The notes beneath the pieces were generated by a model. It did not search any database and was not told where the DNA came from. It saw only the letters and a list, made by a program, of their open reading frames with translations. A program made the position numbers and the translations under genes. Shown here piece by piece: positions 5,648 through 12,256 of a DNA stretch of 12,256 nucleotides (its first letter is position 1; every line of letters starts with the position of its first letter). The DNA lies in contig MGUR01000076.1 in NCBI GenBank assembly GCA_001800075.1, positions 58,383 to 70,638 on the forward strand. The letters run 5' to 3'. Source of the stretch: Elusimicrobia bacterium RIFCSPLOWO2_01_FULL_59_12 (lineage in GTDB: Bacteria; Elusimicrobiota; Elusimicrobia; 2-01-FULL-59-12).

Positions 5648-7033
5648 TTAGAGCCACGCATCCGCGCTGGGCGCCACTTCCCGCCAGGATTGTCTGACCA
5701 GGACCACGTTCAAGGTCGGAACTTGCAGAGAGCTGTCATAAAATACAAGAACCCGCTCTCCCGTCGCGTTGTTGGTCACATTGCCGACGACCCAGACCAC
5801 GCCCGAGATGTCCGTTACGGAATTAATCGTTAAATTCCCTCCCACGTACACCAGGCCCCGAAGACCCACGTCGGTATTCGCGGCGGGAGGCCCCCCGGTC
5901 CAACTTTCCGAGCCATAGTTAAAGGTCGAGCGAACGACCTGATAGCCGTCATCCGCCGGATATTGGTTGGTCGCGGAGGTGTCCCAGGTGGACGGCTTGA
6001 TCCGTTTGTACTCCATCCAGGCGCTGGCCGGGACCGGTCCGGAAAACGCATAGCCGTCGCCGGTATCGATGGTGAGATTGCCCCGAACGATCAGGGTTCC
6101 CCAGAGTCCGTTGCGATGGTTCCCGGCCGACATGTCGCCGGTCAGGATCAAGTCGCCGTCCCAGTACCAGATGAGATTTTGCCTGGACAGGGCGTGGTGA
6201 TTGGAATCGTGGAAGTGCGGGCGGCCGCGGTGGTCCCCCGCCCAGGTGTTGGCGCCGGTGTACGTCCGGCACGTCCCGTGCCCCGCCCACCCCATGCACT
6301 TTCCGGCGCCCTCGCTGCCGCTGGTCGTGTAGTAGTTCAGTGTCCCGTTGGCGGCGGCCGAGGCGCGCAGCGTGGTGAAATCGAGCAGAGGCAGTTCCGC
6401 CACGTCATAATCGGACCACCATTCGACGTTATCGGTGTTCGGCGGGGTGATCCCATTGGTATCGCGCGGCTGTCCGGCCGTTCCCAGGACGACTTGCTTG
6501 GAGAATTTGCGCGGGAAATACTCCGTCGCGGCGTTCCCCGAGATGACGATGTTGTTGTGCGCCATCACGGGCCCCCAATGGGCTTCAAAAGCGCCGTGGT
6601 AGGTCATGATGCCGTTGGCGATCAGGGCGCCGGGGAGAGCCTGGTTTTGAAAAATGGCCTGAAGCGCTCTCACCTCCTCGGTCGCGGTGTCCCGTCCTTC
6701 GGCCAGTACGGTGACCTGATTGGCGCCAGGGCCGGCCGAGAACCGGATCCGGTAGCTCCCCCCGGCCACGTCGTTATAGGTGGCGTCGAAGTCATAGCCG
6801 GTCACCGCCGTCCCCGCCATAGCCGCCGACCAGGTGGACGTGGTGCTCTTCAGCTTCCACACACCGCGGTCGATGCCGGCTTCCGCCACGTTAAATGCGA
6901 GGGTTGACTTCTGTTCCTTGACGGTCCACCGTGATTCGTCCTGGATCCAATTCACCAGCGGGGGAAGCATGATCATGATAAAGAGCACCACCGCCATCAC
7001 ACCCACCAACACTTGACCCGATTTGTTTTTCAT
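5648..7033 (-). CDS. PilX-like minor pilin / pilus assembly protein
   Basis: A 461-residue protein. The N-terminus KNKSGQVLVGVMAVVLFIMI is a short basic leader with one transmembrane helix (about 8-30), followed by ESRWTVKEQKSTLAFNVAEAGIDRGVWKLK, the characteristic PilX N-terminal pattern (AxxxAEAGI around residues 46-58). It lacks the standard G-[F/L]-x3-E prepilin site: after G6 comes QVLVG with no Glu at +5. That is common in PilX/GspK-like proteins, so cleavage is uncertain. The C-terminal half has spaced strands WGTLIVRGNLTID, GLVYVGGNLTIN and GVVWVVGNVTNN that resemble rungs of a beta-helix. A His-rich loop lies near 6190-6235. The family sits at the tip of type IV pili or type II pseudopili. 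The gene overlaps the PilW-like stop by one base (TGATG), so it is translationally coupled. Confidence 0.82.
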   Translation of the reverse strand: MKNKSGQVLVGVMAVVLFIMIMLPPLVNWIQDESRWTVKEQKSTLAFNVAEAGIDRGVWKLKSTTSTWSAAMAGTAVTGYDFDATYNDVAGGSYRIRFSAGPGANQVTVLAEGRDTATEEVRALQAIFQNQALPGALIANGIMTYHGAFEAHWGPVMAHNNIVISGNAATEYFPRKFSKQVVLGTAGQPRDTNGITPPNTDNVEWWSDYDVAELPLLDFTTLRASAAANGTLNYYTTSGSEGAGKCMGWAGHGTCRTYTGANTWAGDHRGRPHFHDSNHHALSRQNLIWYWDGDLILTGDMSAGNHRNGLWGTLIVRGNLTIDTGDGYAFSGPVPASAWMEYKRIKPSTWDTSATNQYPADDGYQVVRSTFNYGSESWTGGPPAANTDVGLRGLVYVGGNLTINSVTDISGVVWVVGNVTNNATGERVLVFYDSSLQVPTLNVVLVRQSWREVAPSADAWL

Positions 7034-7536
7034 CAGTTCATCACCCGCACTTTCTCAGACGCCATGTGAAGCGCTTTGGCATAGTGCTCGTAGGTCCCCT
7101 TTTCGAGCGTCAAGGAGAGAGAAATGATGGTCATGTCATCCGATCGCGGAAAGGTGAAGGCCAGGTAGCGCAGGTTCGGGCTGAGGGAGATGTTCGATGA
7201 TCCGACGCTGCCCAGGAGCGCCTTGCCGCTCTGGTAGAACGTCACGGCGCTCCCATCCACGTGCGTAAAACGGACGCGCGAGTAGAACGGCTGGTTGGCG
7301 TCCAAACGGTCCAGCACCAGGGTGCCCGATTGCGCTTGCCTTAAATTCCGGCTGATCAGGGCGATGGTCGTTCGAGCCTCCCGCTGGAGTTCCAGCTTTG
7401 TTCTGTGGAGGATAAAAAACTGGGTGGACCGCTTGAAGATCTCGGGTCCCACCAGGACCAGGCCGCCGAGAATGGCGACCACGATCATCGCTTCCGCCAG
7501 TGAGTAACCGGACCGGTTTTGCAGTCGTTTTACCAT
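7033..7536 (-). CDS. PilW/GspJ-like prepilin
   Basis: A 167-residue protein with a class III signal. The leader MVKRLQNRSG is followed by YSLAEAMIVVAILGGLVLVG, so prepilin peptidase would cut after G10, leaving Y11 as mature residue 1 and E15 as the conserved Glu at +5. The hydrophobic helix spans 11-32. It is followed by an amphipathic helix (LHRTKLELQREARTTIALIS) and a strand-rich head, the layout of PilW, GspJ or ComGF minor pilins. It overlaps the end of the large prepilin by 7 nt (ATGGTAA), and its own stop overlaps the next ATG. It lies second in the order PilV-PilW-PilX, which is the usual minor-pilin order and supports the call. Confidence 0.85.
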   Translation of the reverse strand: MVKRLQNRSGYSLAEAMIVVAILGGLVLVGPEIFKRSTQFFILHRTKLELQREARTTIALISRNLRQAQSGTLVLDRLDANQPFYSRVRFTHVDGSAVTFYQSGKALLGSVGSSNISLSPNLRYLAFTFPRSDDMTIISLSLTLEKGTYEHYAKALHMASEKVRVMN

Positions 7537-10058
7537 GTGAAGTTCACCCCCGATGTCGTTTCACCCGGCAGCACGGAGACATTGGTTACGCTGGAGGAAC
7601 TCAGCAAGGGCGCGGCGCCGTCAAAGGTGTAGTAGTATCCGTAAACGCGGTACGCCGTGGTCGTGCTGCCCCGGACGTCCACGTGAAAGGTGCCGTCTTC
7701 GGCGCTGGACCCCAGGTAGTAGGTCGACCCCGTCAGCGTGGCGGCGCTCAAATCAGGCGGACTGGGGATGGCCGCTGTCGACGCCACGATCATCACGCCC
7801 GTGCGGATCGGCGCTCCGCCGCTGGAGACGCTGCCGGCGATGGTTCCGAACGCCCCGGCAATCGTGAAGGTGCCGATAAAGACGGTGCCGCCGGCGGTGA
7901 CCGTGGGGTTGAACGAAACGGGAGTGGCGGCCTCGCCGGAATCGAGGATGGTTTGGACCGTGTAGGTCCCGGTGGCTAGATTGATCAGGAGGACCCGGCC
8001 GTCGGCGCCGGACACTTCTTCATCCCGCGGGGCGCCGTTGGAATCAAACGCCATCACCGCCACGCCCGGCAGCGGGTTGATGCCGTCGCGCGTCACCCGC
8101 GCCTGCAGGCGCCCTCCCTGGGAGAGCACGAAATTTACGTCCGACGTTACTTGACCGAGCCCGACCGCCACGTCGGTTTGGTCCTGCGAGACATAACTGC
8201 CGTTGACGTTGCCGGGATTGGCCGTTACGGTGTAGAGGCCCGTGGACAGCTCGATGGCGTAGTACCCCAGAGAATTGACCGTCAGGGCGGTGTCCCCGGC
8301 CTGAACAAGGATCGATGGACTGATCACGCCCCCCGTGACATTCCGGACACGCCCGCTGATAAATCCATGGGTCGCGACGGACGAAAGGATTGCGGCATAA
8401 TGGCCTGCCGAGGGCCAGATCGGATCGGTCGCGGCGTTCGGCGTCCAGGCCACCGTCCCGCTCGCCGACACGGTGACGCTGTCGATTTCCAGCACCAGAT
8501 TTCCGCTGCTGATCGACACAAAATGCGTGCCGGTGGCGACCGCCGGCAGCAAAAACTCCGCATAGGGAGGGTCCCCCGCGGCGTAGGCGGTGGTCGGCGT
8601 GGAGAGGCCGTCGGTGGCCGAGATCACCGCGCCGTACGCCGGCGTGCCGGACACCCCAAGGGCCGCGTCGGAACTGTTGTGGGGCGGATAGATCATCGGT
8701 TGACGGCCGTCGGTCACAAAATCAACGTTGTTACTGCCCGTGTCATACGCGTTGCCCAAACCGGCCGTCACGCCGGAGGTGGAGGTGCGGCGCACAAACT
8801 GCTCGTCGTTCTCCAGGCCGAAGTTCGCCTGGACGATCGCCGCCCCTTCCATCAGAGGCGGATCCACCCCGGCCCGGGACCATCCGACCACGTCAATCCA
8901 GTCATGGGTTGAAGACCCGGCGATGCCGACCGCGGCGGCCGCATTCCCTGCATCCAAACCGTTCACTTCGATCACGTTGCCGCTGTACTCGGCATCCGCA
9001 TCGCGCGCGACGCCGACGGCCGTCACGGTGCCGGTGTTCGCAAAAAGGTAATACCGGCCGGGCAAAACGGTCGAGACGTGATAGGTCGATACCGGCAGGG
9101 TCGTGAGCGCCCCGCCTTGCTTGTGATATTTGAGGTCGATGTCCGGAACGCCTCCGGCGGCGACCGTCCAGGTCCAGGTGGTCGGATTGAACACTTCCAC
9201 ATACTCCTGAAAAAAGCCCGAGCCCTCGGGCGCCTCCGTGCTTCCCACCACCTGGCTGATGATGAGATGGTCGTTGATCCAGGCGGAACCGCGCACGGTC
9301 CCCGACGCCATCGCGGTCAAGTCAAAGTTCTGCGTCAGCGTCTGGTTGGCGCCGATCGAAATGGGGATCATGGAAGGGAAGTACCCTTCGGCGCCGGCGG
9401 CCAGGTTGTAATTGCCGGGAGACAGATTGATGGTGTAGTCCCCCGTGGCGCCGGCGGTATCCCGCCATCCCACGTTTTCCGCCACGTTCACCGACGCGCT
9501 GGGAATCCCGGCCGTTGTGGCGGCGTTCCGGACCCGGCCCGTGAGGATGGCGGTCCCCATGACGGTATCCGGATTGGAGGCGACGCCGTTGATCTGCAGA
9601 TTCTTATACGTTGAACCGTCATGCCAAATGACGGCCACCAGCACCCGCTTCAAGCCCGTGTCGGGCGTGGTGGGCGGGAGGGTCACGATTTGACCGGAAT
9701 CCTCCTGGGCGATCTGGACATAGGTCAATCGGGTGAAATGGATGCCCCCCTCCAAAATCGACTCTGGCGGGTAATATCCCGCATCGTAGGGGATGACGGG
9801 ATCAAAATCGGTCTGGTAGGCGGTGCCGGTCGTGACCAGGAGGCGGTAGTACGACTGCTGTTTGAGGATCTGCATTTTTTCCTGTGCCAGGTTGGACGCC
9901 AGGGTCCGCGCCTTGGAGTTCTGGGCCGACTGGGCGATATAGCGGAAAGCGGCGACCGACCCGAGGATTCCGATACTCAGGATCGCGGTGGCGATCATCA
10001 GCTCCGTCAGGGTAAGGCCCGACTCAAATTGACCACGATAGGGGTAGCCTGGCTTCAT
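7530..10058 (-). CDS. Giant PilV-like prepilin with carboxypeptidase-regulatory-like and lamin-tail domains
   Basis: An 842-residue protein, against roughly 150-200 for a usual PilV/GspI. The leader (residues 1-14) ends in G14 before LTLTELMIATAILSIGILGS; E19 is the +5 Glu, and the helix is about 15-37. Residues to about 160 form a minor-pilin head. Then come a carboxypeptidase-regulatory-like beta-sandwich (TGRVRNAATTAGIPSASVNV to GYFPSM, about 170-230) and a lamin-tail-like segment (HLIISQVVG, FFQEYVEVFNPTTWTWTV, VLPGRYYLFA, DWIDVVGW; about 262-395). After a Ser/Thr/Ala-rich middle part, three more carboxypeptidase-regulatory-like repeats follow (GFISGRVRN about 568-617, GRLQARVTRDG about 647-702, GTIAGSVSSGG about 736-806). 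It ends in a beta-strand (TSGVNFTW). It would be displayed at the pilus tip, plausibly as an adhesin. Ribosome binding site AAGGAG lies at 10074-10069. It is the first gene of the operon. Confidence 0.85.
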   Translation of the reverse strand: MKPGYPYRGQFESGLTLTELMIATAILSIGILGSVAAFRYIAQSAQNSKARTLASNLAQEKMQILKQQSYYRLLVTTGTAYQTDFDPVIPYDAGYYPPESILEGGIHFTRLTYVQIAQEDSGQIVTLPPTTPDTGLKRVLVAVIWHDGSTYKNLQINGVASNPDTVMGTAILTGRVRNAATTAGIPSASVNVAENVGWRDTAGATGDYTINLSPGNYNLAAGAEGYFPSMIPISIGANQTLTQNFDLTAMASGTVRGSAWINDHLIISQVVGSTEAPEGSGFFQEYVEVFNPTTWTWTVAAGGVPDIDLKYHKQGGALTTLPVSTYHVSTVLPGRYYLFANTGTVTAVGVARDADAEYSGNVIEVNGLDAGNAAAAVGIAGSSTHDWIDVVGWSRAGVDPPLMEGAAIVQANFGLENDEQFVRRTSTSGVTAGLGNAYDTGSNNVDFVTDGRQPMIYPPHNSSDAALGVSGTPAYGAVISATDGLSTPTTAYAAGDPPYAEFLLPAVATGTHFVSISSGNLVLEIDSVTVSASGTVAWTPNAATDPIWPSAGHYAAILSSVATHGFISGRVRNVTGGVISPSILVQAGDTALTVNSLGYYAIELSTGLYTVTANPGNVNGSYVSQDQTDVAVGLGQVTSDVNFVLSQGGRLQARVTRDGINPLPGVAVMAFDSNGAPRDEEVSGADGRVLLINLATGTYTVQTILDSGEAATPVSFNPTVTAGGTVFIGTFTIAGAFGTIAGSVSSGGAPIRTGVMIVASTAAIPSPPDLSAATLTGSTYYLGSSAEDGTFHVDVRGSTTTAYRVYGYYYTFDGAAPLLSSSSVTNVSVLPGETTSGVNFTW

Positions 10059-10097
10059 GGTGTTTAACGCTCCTTAACCAAAGTTTACCCCCCGGAG

Positions 10098-10139
10098 GTG
10101 AATTCCCTGCGAAGCCATTGTGTGCATTTTGTGAATTCC
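10098..10139. repeat. Direct repeat pair GTGAATTCC in the divergent promoter region
   Basis: Two identical 9-mers at 10098-10106 and 10131-10139 lie 33 bp apart, about three helical turns. They flank the -35 box (10118-10123) of the response regulator gene, and the second copy lies in its -35/-10 spacer. They could be a regulator binding site for both divergent transcripts. Function is inferred. Confidence 0.4.
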
Positions 10140-10146
10140 GTAGAAT
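10118..10146 (+). promoter_or_regulatory. Promoter of the response regulator-kinase operon, predicted leaderless
   Basis: TTGTGT (10118-10123), a 17-nt spacer, TAGAAT (10141-10146), then 6 nt to GTG 10153. No Shine-Dalgarno precedes the GTG, so the transcript should begin at or next to the start codon. Confidence 0.55.
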
Positions 10147-10152
10147 ACAACG

Positions 10153-10839
10153 GTGCCCCGGATACTGATCGTCGAAGACGACCCCCGAATCATCGAGGCG
10201 ATCGAAAAGTCGTTTTCCCTCGAGCAGGGATATGCTTCGAAGGCCATCTCCGACCCTGACATCGTCATCCAAAGCGCCATAGCCTATAAGCCGGATTTAA
10301 TCCTCCTGGATGTCAAACTGCCCGGCGGGGACGGCCGCCAGATCTTAAAAACCCTCAAAACCAACACCGCCACCCAGGCCATCCCGGTCATTTTCTTGAC
10401 AGGGATGTCCAGCGAGGGCGACCGTGTTCTGGGACTGAACCTGGGAGCTGATGATTACGTGACCAAGCCATTCGGCGCGATAGAGCTCCTGGCGCGCATC
10501 CAGGCGGTCTTGCGCCGGACACGGCCGCAGCCGGGCGGGACAGAGGAAGTTTGCGCGGGAGAGCTGGTGCTGGACAAGGGGAACGGCATTGCGACCTTGA
10601 AAGGGAAGCGCGTCAAGCTTCAGCCCCGGGAGTTTGAGGTGCTGTATCTTTTGGCGTCGCATCCCGGGCGGACGCTGAGCCGGACGTTTCTGATTGAAAA
10701 CACTTCCAGCTACGGCACGGATGTGTCCAGCCGGAGCCTGGACACGCACATCAAAAACCTGCGCAAGAAACTGGGGCCCGCCGGCCGCCGGATCGAAACC
10801 ATCCCCAAGCTCGGATACTGCTTTACCAAATCAGAATGA
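10153..10839 (+). CDS. OmpR/PhoB-family response regulator
   Basis: A 228-residue DNA-binding regulator. The receiver (1-120) has E8-D9-D10, phosphoacceptor D53 in LILLDVKLPGGDG, switch T83 in IFLTGM, Y102 and K105 in DDYVTKPFG. The winged-helix output domain (about 133-226) has LKGKRVKLQPREFEVLYLLA, the recognition-helix region SSRSLDTHIKNLRKKLG, and the wing RIETIPKLGYCF. The start is GTG 10153, since the receiver fold begins immediately and a promoter ends just before it. It lies 16 nt upstream of the kinase gene and is divergent from the pilin operon (94 nt between starts). It is likely phosphorylated by the adjacent kinase. Control of the pilin operon and of its own promoter is inferred from position and from the direct repeats. 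Confidence 0.93.
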   Translation: MPRILIVEDDPRIIEAIEKSFSLEQGYASKAISDPDIVIQSAIAYKPDLILLDVKLPGGDGRQILKTLKTNTATQAIPVIFLTGMSSEGDRVLGLNLGADDYVTKPFGAIELLARIQAVLRRTRPQPGGTEEVCAGELVLDKGNGIATLKGKRVKLQPREFEVLYLLASHPGRTLSRTFLIENTSSYGTDVSSRSLDTHIKNLRKKLGPAGRRIETIPKLGYCFTKSE

Positions 10840-10855
10840 CCCCGCCCCCGCTTTC

Positions 10856-12091
10856 ATGACCAACCGGCGCAGCACCTACTTCATCTTCCAGGCGCTTCTA
10901 ACCATCGTCCTTCTATTGTTCTTCCTGTATCGGCGCGAGTTGGTGATGCAGTGGCCGGTGCGTCTCATCACATTAAGCGTCGTCATGGGCGCGCTGCTCA
11001 TTTTTCTGGCGACGGCCCCGCAAGCCTGGCTCCAGCGTCCCCTCGTGCAAGGGACCTGGTTTTTGTGCGATGTGCTTTTGTCCTCAATCACGCTGTATTG
11101 GGCGCAGCAGCCGGGCTCGGATCTGTATGTGACGTACTTCCTTGTCATTTTGGGGACCGCGCTCACCGAAAATATCGTTCACAGCTTTTTGGTGGCGCTG
11201 GTCGCGACGCTCCTGTATGGCTATTCCGCGGCGAGCAGCGCCCAGGGAATCCCGAAGGATCCGGAATTCTGGCTGCGCCTTCCGTACTTATGGATTTTCG
11301 CTTCCTTCACGGCGATGCTGACGCGGGATACCCGGGAGAAGCGGCAGGCGCAGGAGGATACCTATAAGGAAAGGCTTTTCCATATGGAGCGCCTGGCCGC
11401 CCTGGGACAAATTTCCGCGGAGGTGGCGCACCGCATCAAGGCGCCCCTGACGACCATCCGGGTCAACGCCGAGGTGCTGGCGCGCCGGCACGATCTGCCG
11501 CCGGAGATGCAGGGAGAACTGGAGCAGATTCAGCAGGAGGTCGATCATTGCAAGAGCATCCTTCAGAAGTTGTTGGATTTGGGGCGCATTGAAGAGATGG
11601 ATCGGCAGGAGATGAATTTGGGAGACTCGATCCGGTCTGCGCTGGACACGCTGCAGCCCCAATTGACCCGGCGCCGGATTGAGCTCCGCACCGAGGGCCT
11701 GGAAAAGACGGCCCGCGCCACCGGGGATTCCATTCTGATCGCCGAAGCGATGGTGGCGGTGCTGCAAAACGCGGCGGATGCGATGCCGGAGGGCGGGACG
11801 CTGCGCGTCGTTTTACGGGAGGCCGGCAAGGCCCCCTGGTGGTCGTTCCGGCGAACCTCCGAGAACTTCTATGAGATCGTTGTCGAAGATAACGGCGCGG
11901 GGATCGAACCCGCCCACCTCGAAACCATCTTCCGGCCGTTTTTTACCACCAAAACAGGCCAGGGCAGCGGGCTGGGGCTCTCCGCGGCGCTGCGCATCCT
12001 GGACAAGCACGGGGGGACGATCAACGCTTCCAGCGGAGGCCCCGGGCGCGGCGCCTGCTTCACATTATTTATCCCGAAGGCAAAGACCTAG
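10856..12091 (+). CDS. Membrane sensor histidine kinase with six-helix N-terminus
   Basis: A 411-residue protein starting MTNRRSTYFIFQ. The N-terminal 155 residues hold about six hydrophobic segments (roughly 6-25, 33-54, 64-84, 89-104, 105-122, 136-152) with little periplasmic sequence, so it senses within the membrane rather than through a large outer domain. No HAMP or PAS domain is evident. A short coiled linker leads to the HisKA H-box AEVAHRIKAPLTTI with His192, then the catalytic domain: N-box LQNAADAMPEGG (N305), G1 EDNGAGIEP (D345), F-box FRPFFTTK, G2 GQGSGLGLS (about 368). All catalytic residues are present. ATG 10856 is used because the upstream frame is antisense or out-of-frame to the regulator. 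The six-helix, NtrB-like build recalls PilS, although the partner is OmpR-type, not NtrC-type. Its last 4 nt overlap the convergent gene. Confidence 0.92.
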   Translation: MTNRRSTYFIFQALLTIVLLLFFLYRRELVMQWPVRLITLSVVMGALLIFLATAPQAWLQRPLVQGTWFLCDVLLSSITLYWAQQPGSDLYVTYFLVILGTALTENIVHSFLVALVATLLYGYSAASSAQGIPKDPEFWLRLPYLWIFASFTAMLTRDTREKRQAQEDTYKERLFHMERLAALGQISAEVAHRIKAPLTTIRVNAEVLARRHDLPPEMQGELEQIQQEVDHCKSILQKLLDLGRIEEMDRQEMNLGDSIRSALDTLQPQLTRRRIELRTEGLEKTARATGDSILIAEAMVAVLQNAADAMPEGGTLRVVLREAGKAPWWSFRRTSENFYEIVVEDNGAGIEPAHLETIFRPFFTTKTGQGSGLGLSAALRILDKHGGTINASSGGPGRGACFTLFIPKAKT

Positions 12092-12256
12092 CGCAGCCGG
12101 TAGATCAGATAATCCGGATCTCCATGCAGGAGGCGGGCGTTTTTCGCGAAGTAGGCGGACCACTCCGGGTGCCGGGCCCAGCTTTCTCCTGTAGGGGTGA
12201 GGAGCATCCGGGCCCCTGTTTTTTTATAACCGTCCAGCACCTGCAAGCCCGTTTCT
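12088..12256 (-). CDS. C-terminal fragment of an unidentified protein
   Basis: A minus-strand frame enters from beyond the window and stops at TAG 12090-12088. The 55 visible residues include GYKKTGARMLLTPTGESWAR and end LLHGDPDYLIYRLR. The form (an alpha/beta segment resembling ...GARMLLT, then a short helix and a final D-Y-x-I-Y-R-L strand) resembles the soluble tails of some integral-membrane glycosyltransferases, but this is a weak resemblance and no catalytic motif is in view. Support comes from uninterrupted, protein-like sequence to the window edge and from the neat convergence with the kinase gene, the two stop codons sharing CTAG. Confidence 0.55.
   Translation of the reverse strand, partial: ETGLQVLDGYKKTGARMLLTPTGESWARHPEWSAYFAKNARLLHGDPDYLIYRLR

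Noticed and set aside
5963..6907. Plus-strand open frame of 314 codons opposite the PilX-like gene
   Set aside because: The opposite strand holds a clear PilX-type protein coupled to its neighbours, and this frame has a Gly/Arg/Val-biased product with no ribosome binding site.
8151..8912. Plus-strand open frame of 253 codons opposite the large prepilin
   Set aside because: It is a shadow of the 842-residue prepilin, with low-complexity Arg/Gly composition and no recognisable fold.

Overview
The window is a bacterial chromosomal segment of fairly high G+C. It is densely packed on both strands and carries no rRNA, tRNA, CRISPR array or transposase that I can recognise. The gene set (a GH130 glycosidase, a solo receiver protein, an ABC-F ATPase, a PilV/PilW/PilX-type minor pilin operon and an OmpR-type two-component system) suggests a free-living Gram-negative bacterium. 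The large multidomain prepilin and the several unrecognised small proteins would fit an environmental lineage such as Omnitrophota or Elusimicrobiota. That placement is a low-confidence inference, because there is no phylogenetic marker here.

Layout. Positions 1-1380 (+) hold a GH130-type mannoside phosphorylase/hydrolase whose first codons lie before the window. Next come a 51-residue very basic protein (1404-1559, -) and a divergent gamma-glutamylcyclotransferase-like protein (1612-2079, +). A stand-alone receiver-domain protein follows (2109-2483, -), then a 54-residue conserved-looking protein with a strong ribosome binding site (2640-2804, +). A 164-residue unknown protein (2847-3341, -) diverges from a cysteine-rich 58-residue protein (3401-3577, +), which is probably co-transcribed with an ABC-F ATPase (3589-5418, +). 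The ABC-F gene has a 9-bp-stem palindromic repeat translated within it.

The centre of interest is a minus-strand operon at 10058-5524. It holds an 842-residue PilV-like prepilin carrying carboxypeptidase-regulatory-like beta-sandwiches and a lamin-tail-like domain, then a PilW-like prepilin, a PilX-like protein with a beta-helix-like C-terminal half, and a 36-residue membrane peptide. A terminator closes the operon. The genes overlap by 7 nt and 1 nt and are then spaced by 13 nt, so they look translationally coupled. Divergent from this operon is an OmpR-family response regulator with a six-helix membrane histidine kinase (10153-12091, +), which is the obvious candidate regulator of the pilins. 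The kinase gene converges on the tail of an unidentified gene (12088-12256, -), and the two stop codons share one CTAG.

A cross-cutting observation is that four starts (2483-, 3341-, 3401+, 10153+) have a TANNNT box ending only 5-6 nt before the start codon and no Shine-Dalgarno sequence. Two of the four also have a 17-nt spacer to a TTG-type -35 box. This predicts leaderless mRNAs, used alongside genes with strong Shine-Dalgarno sequences.
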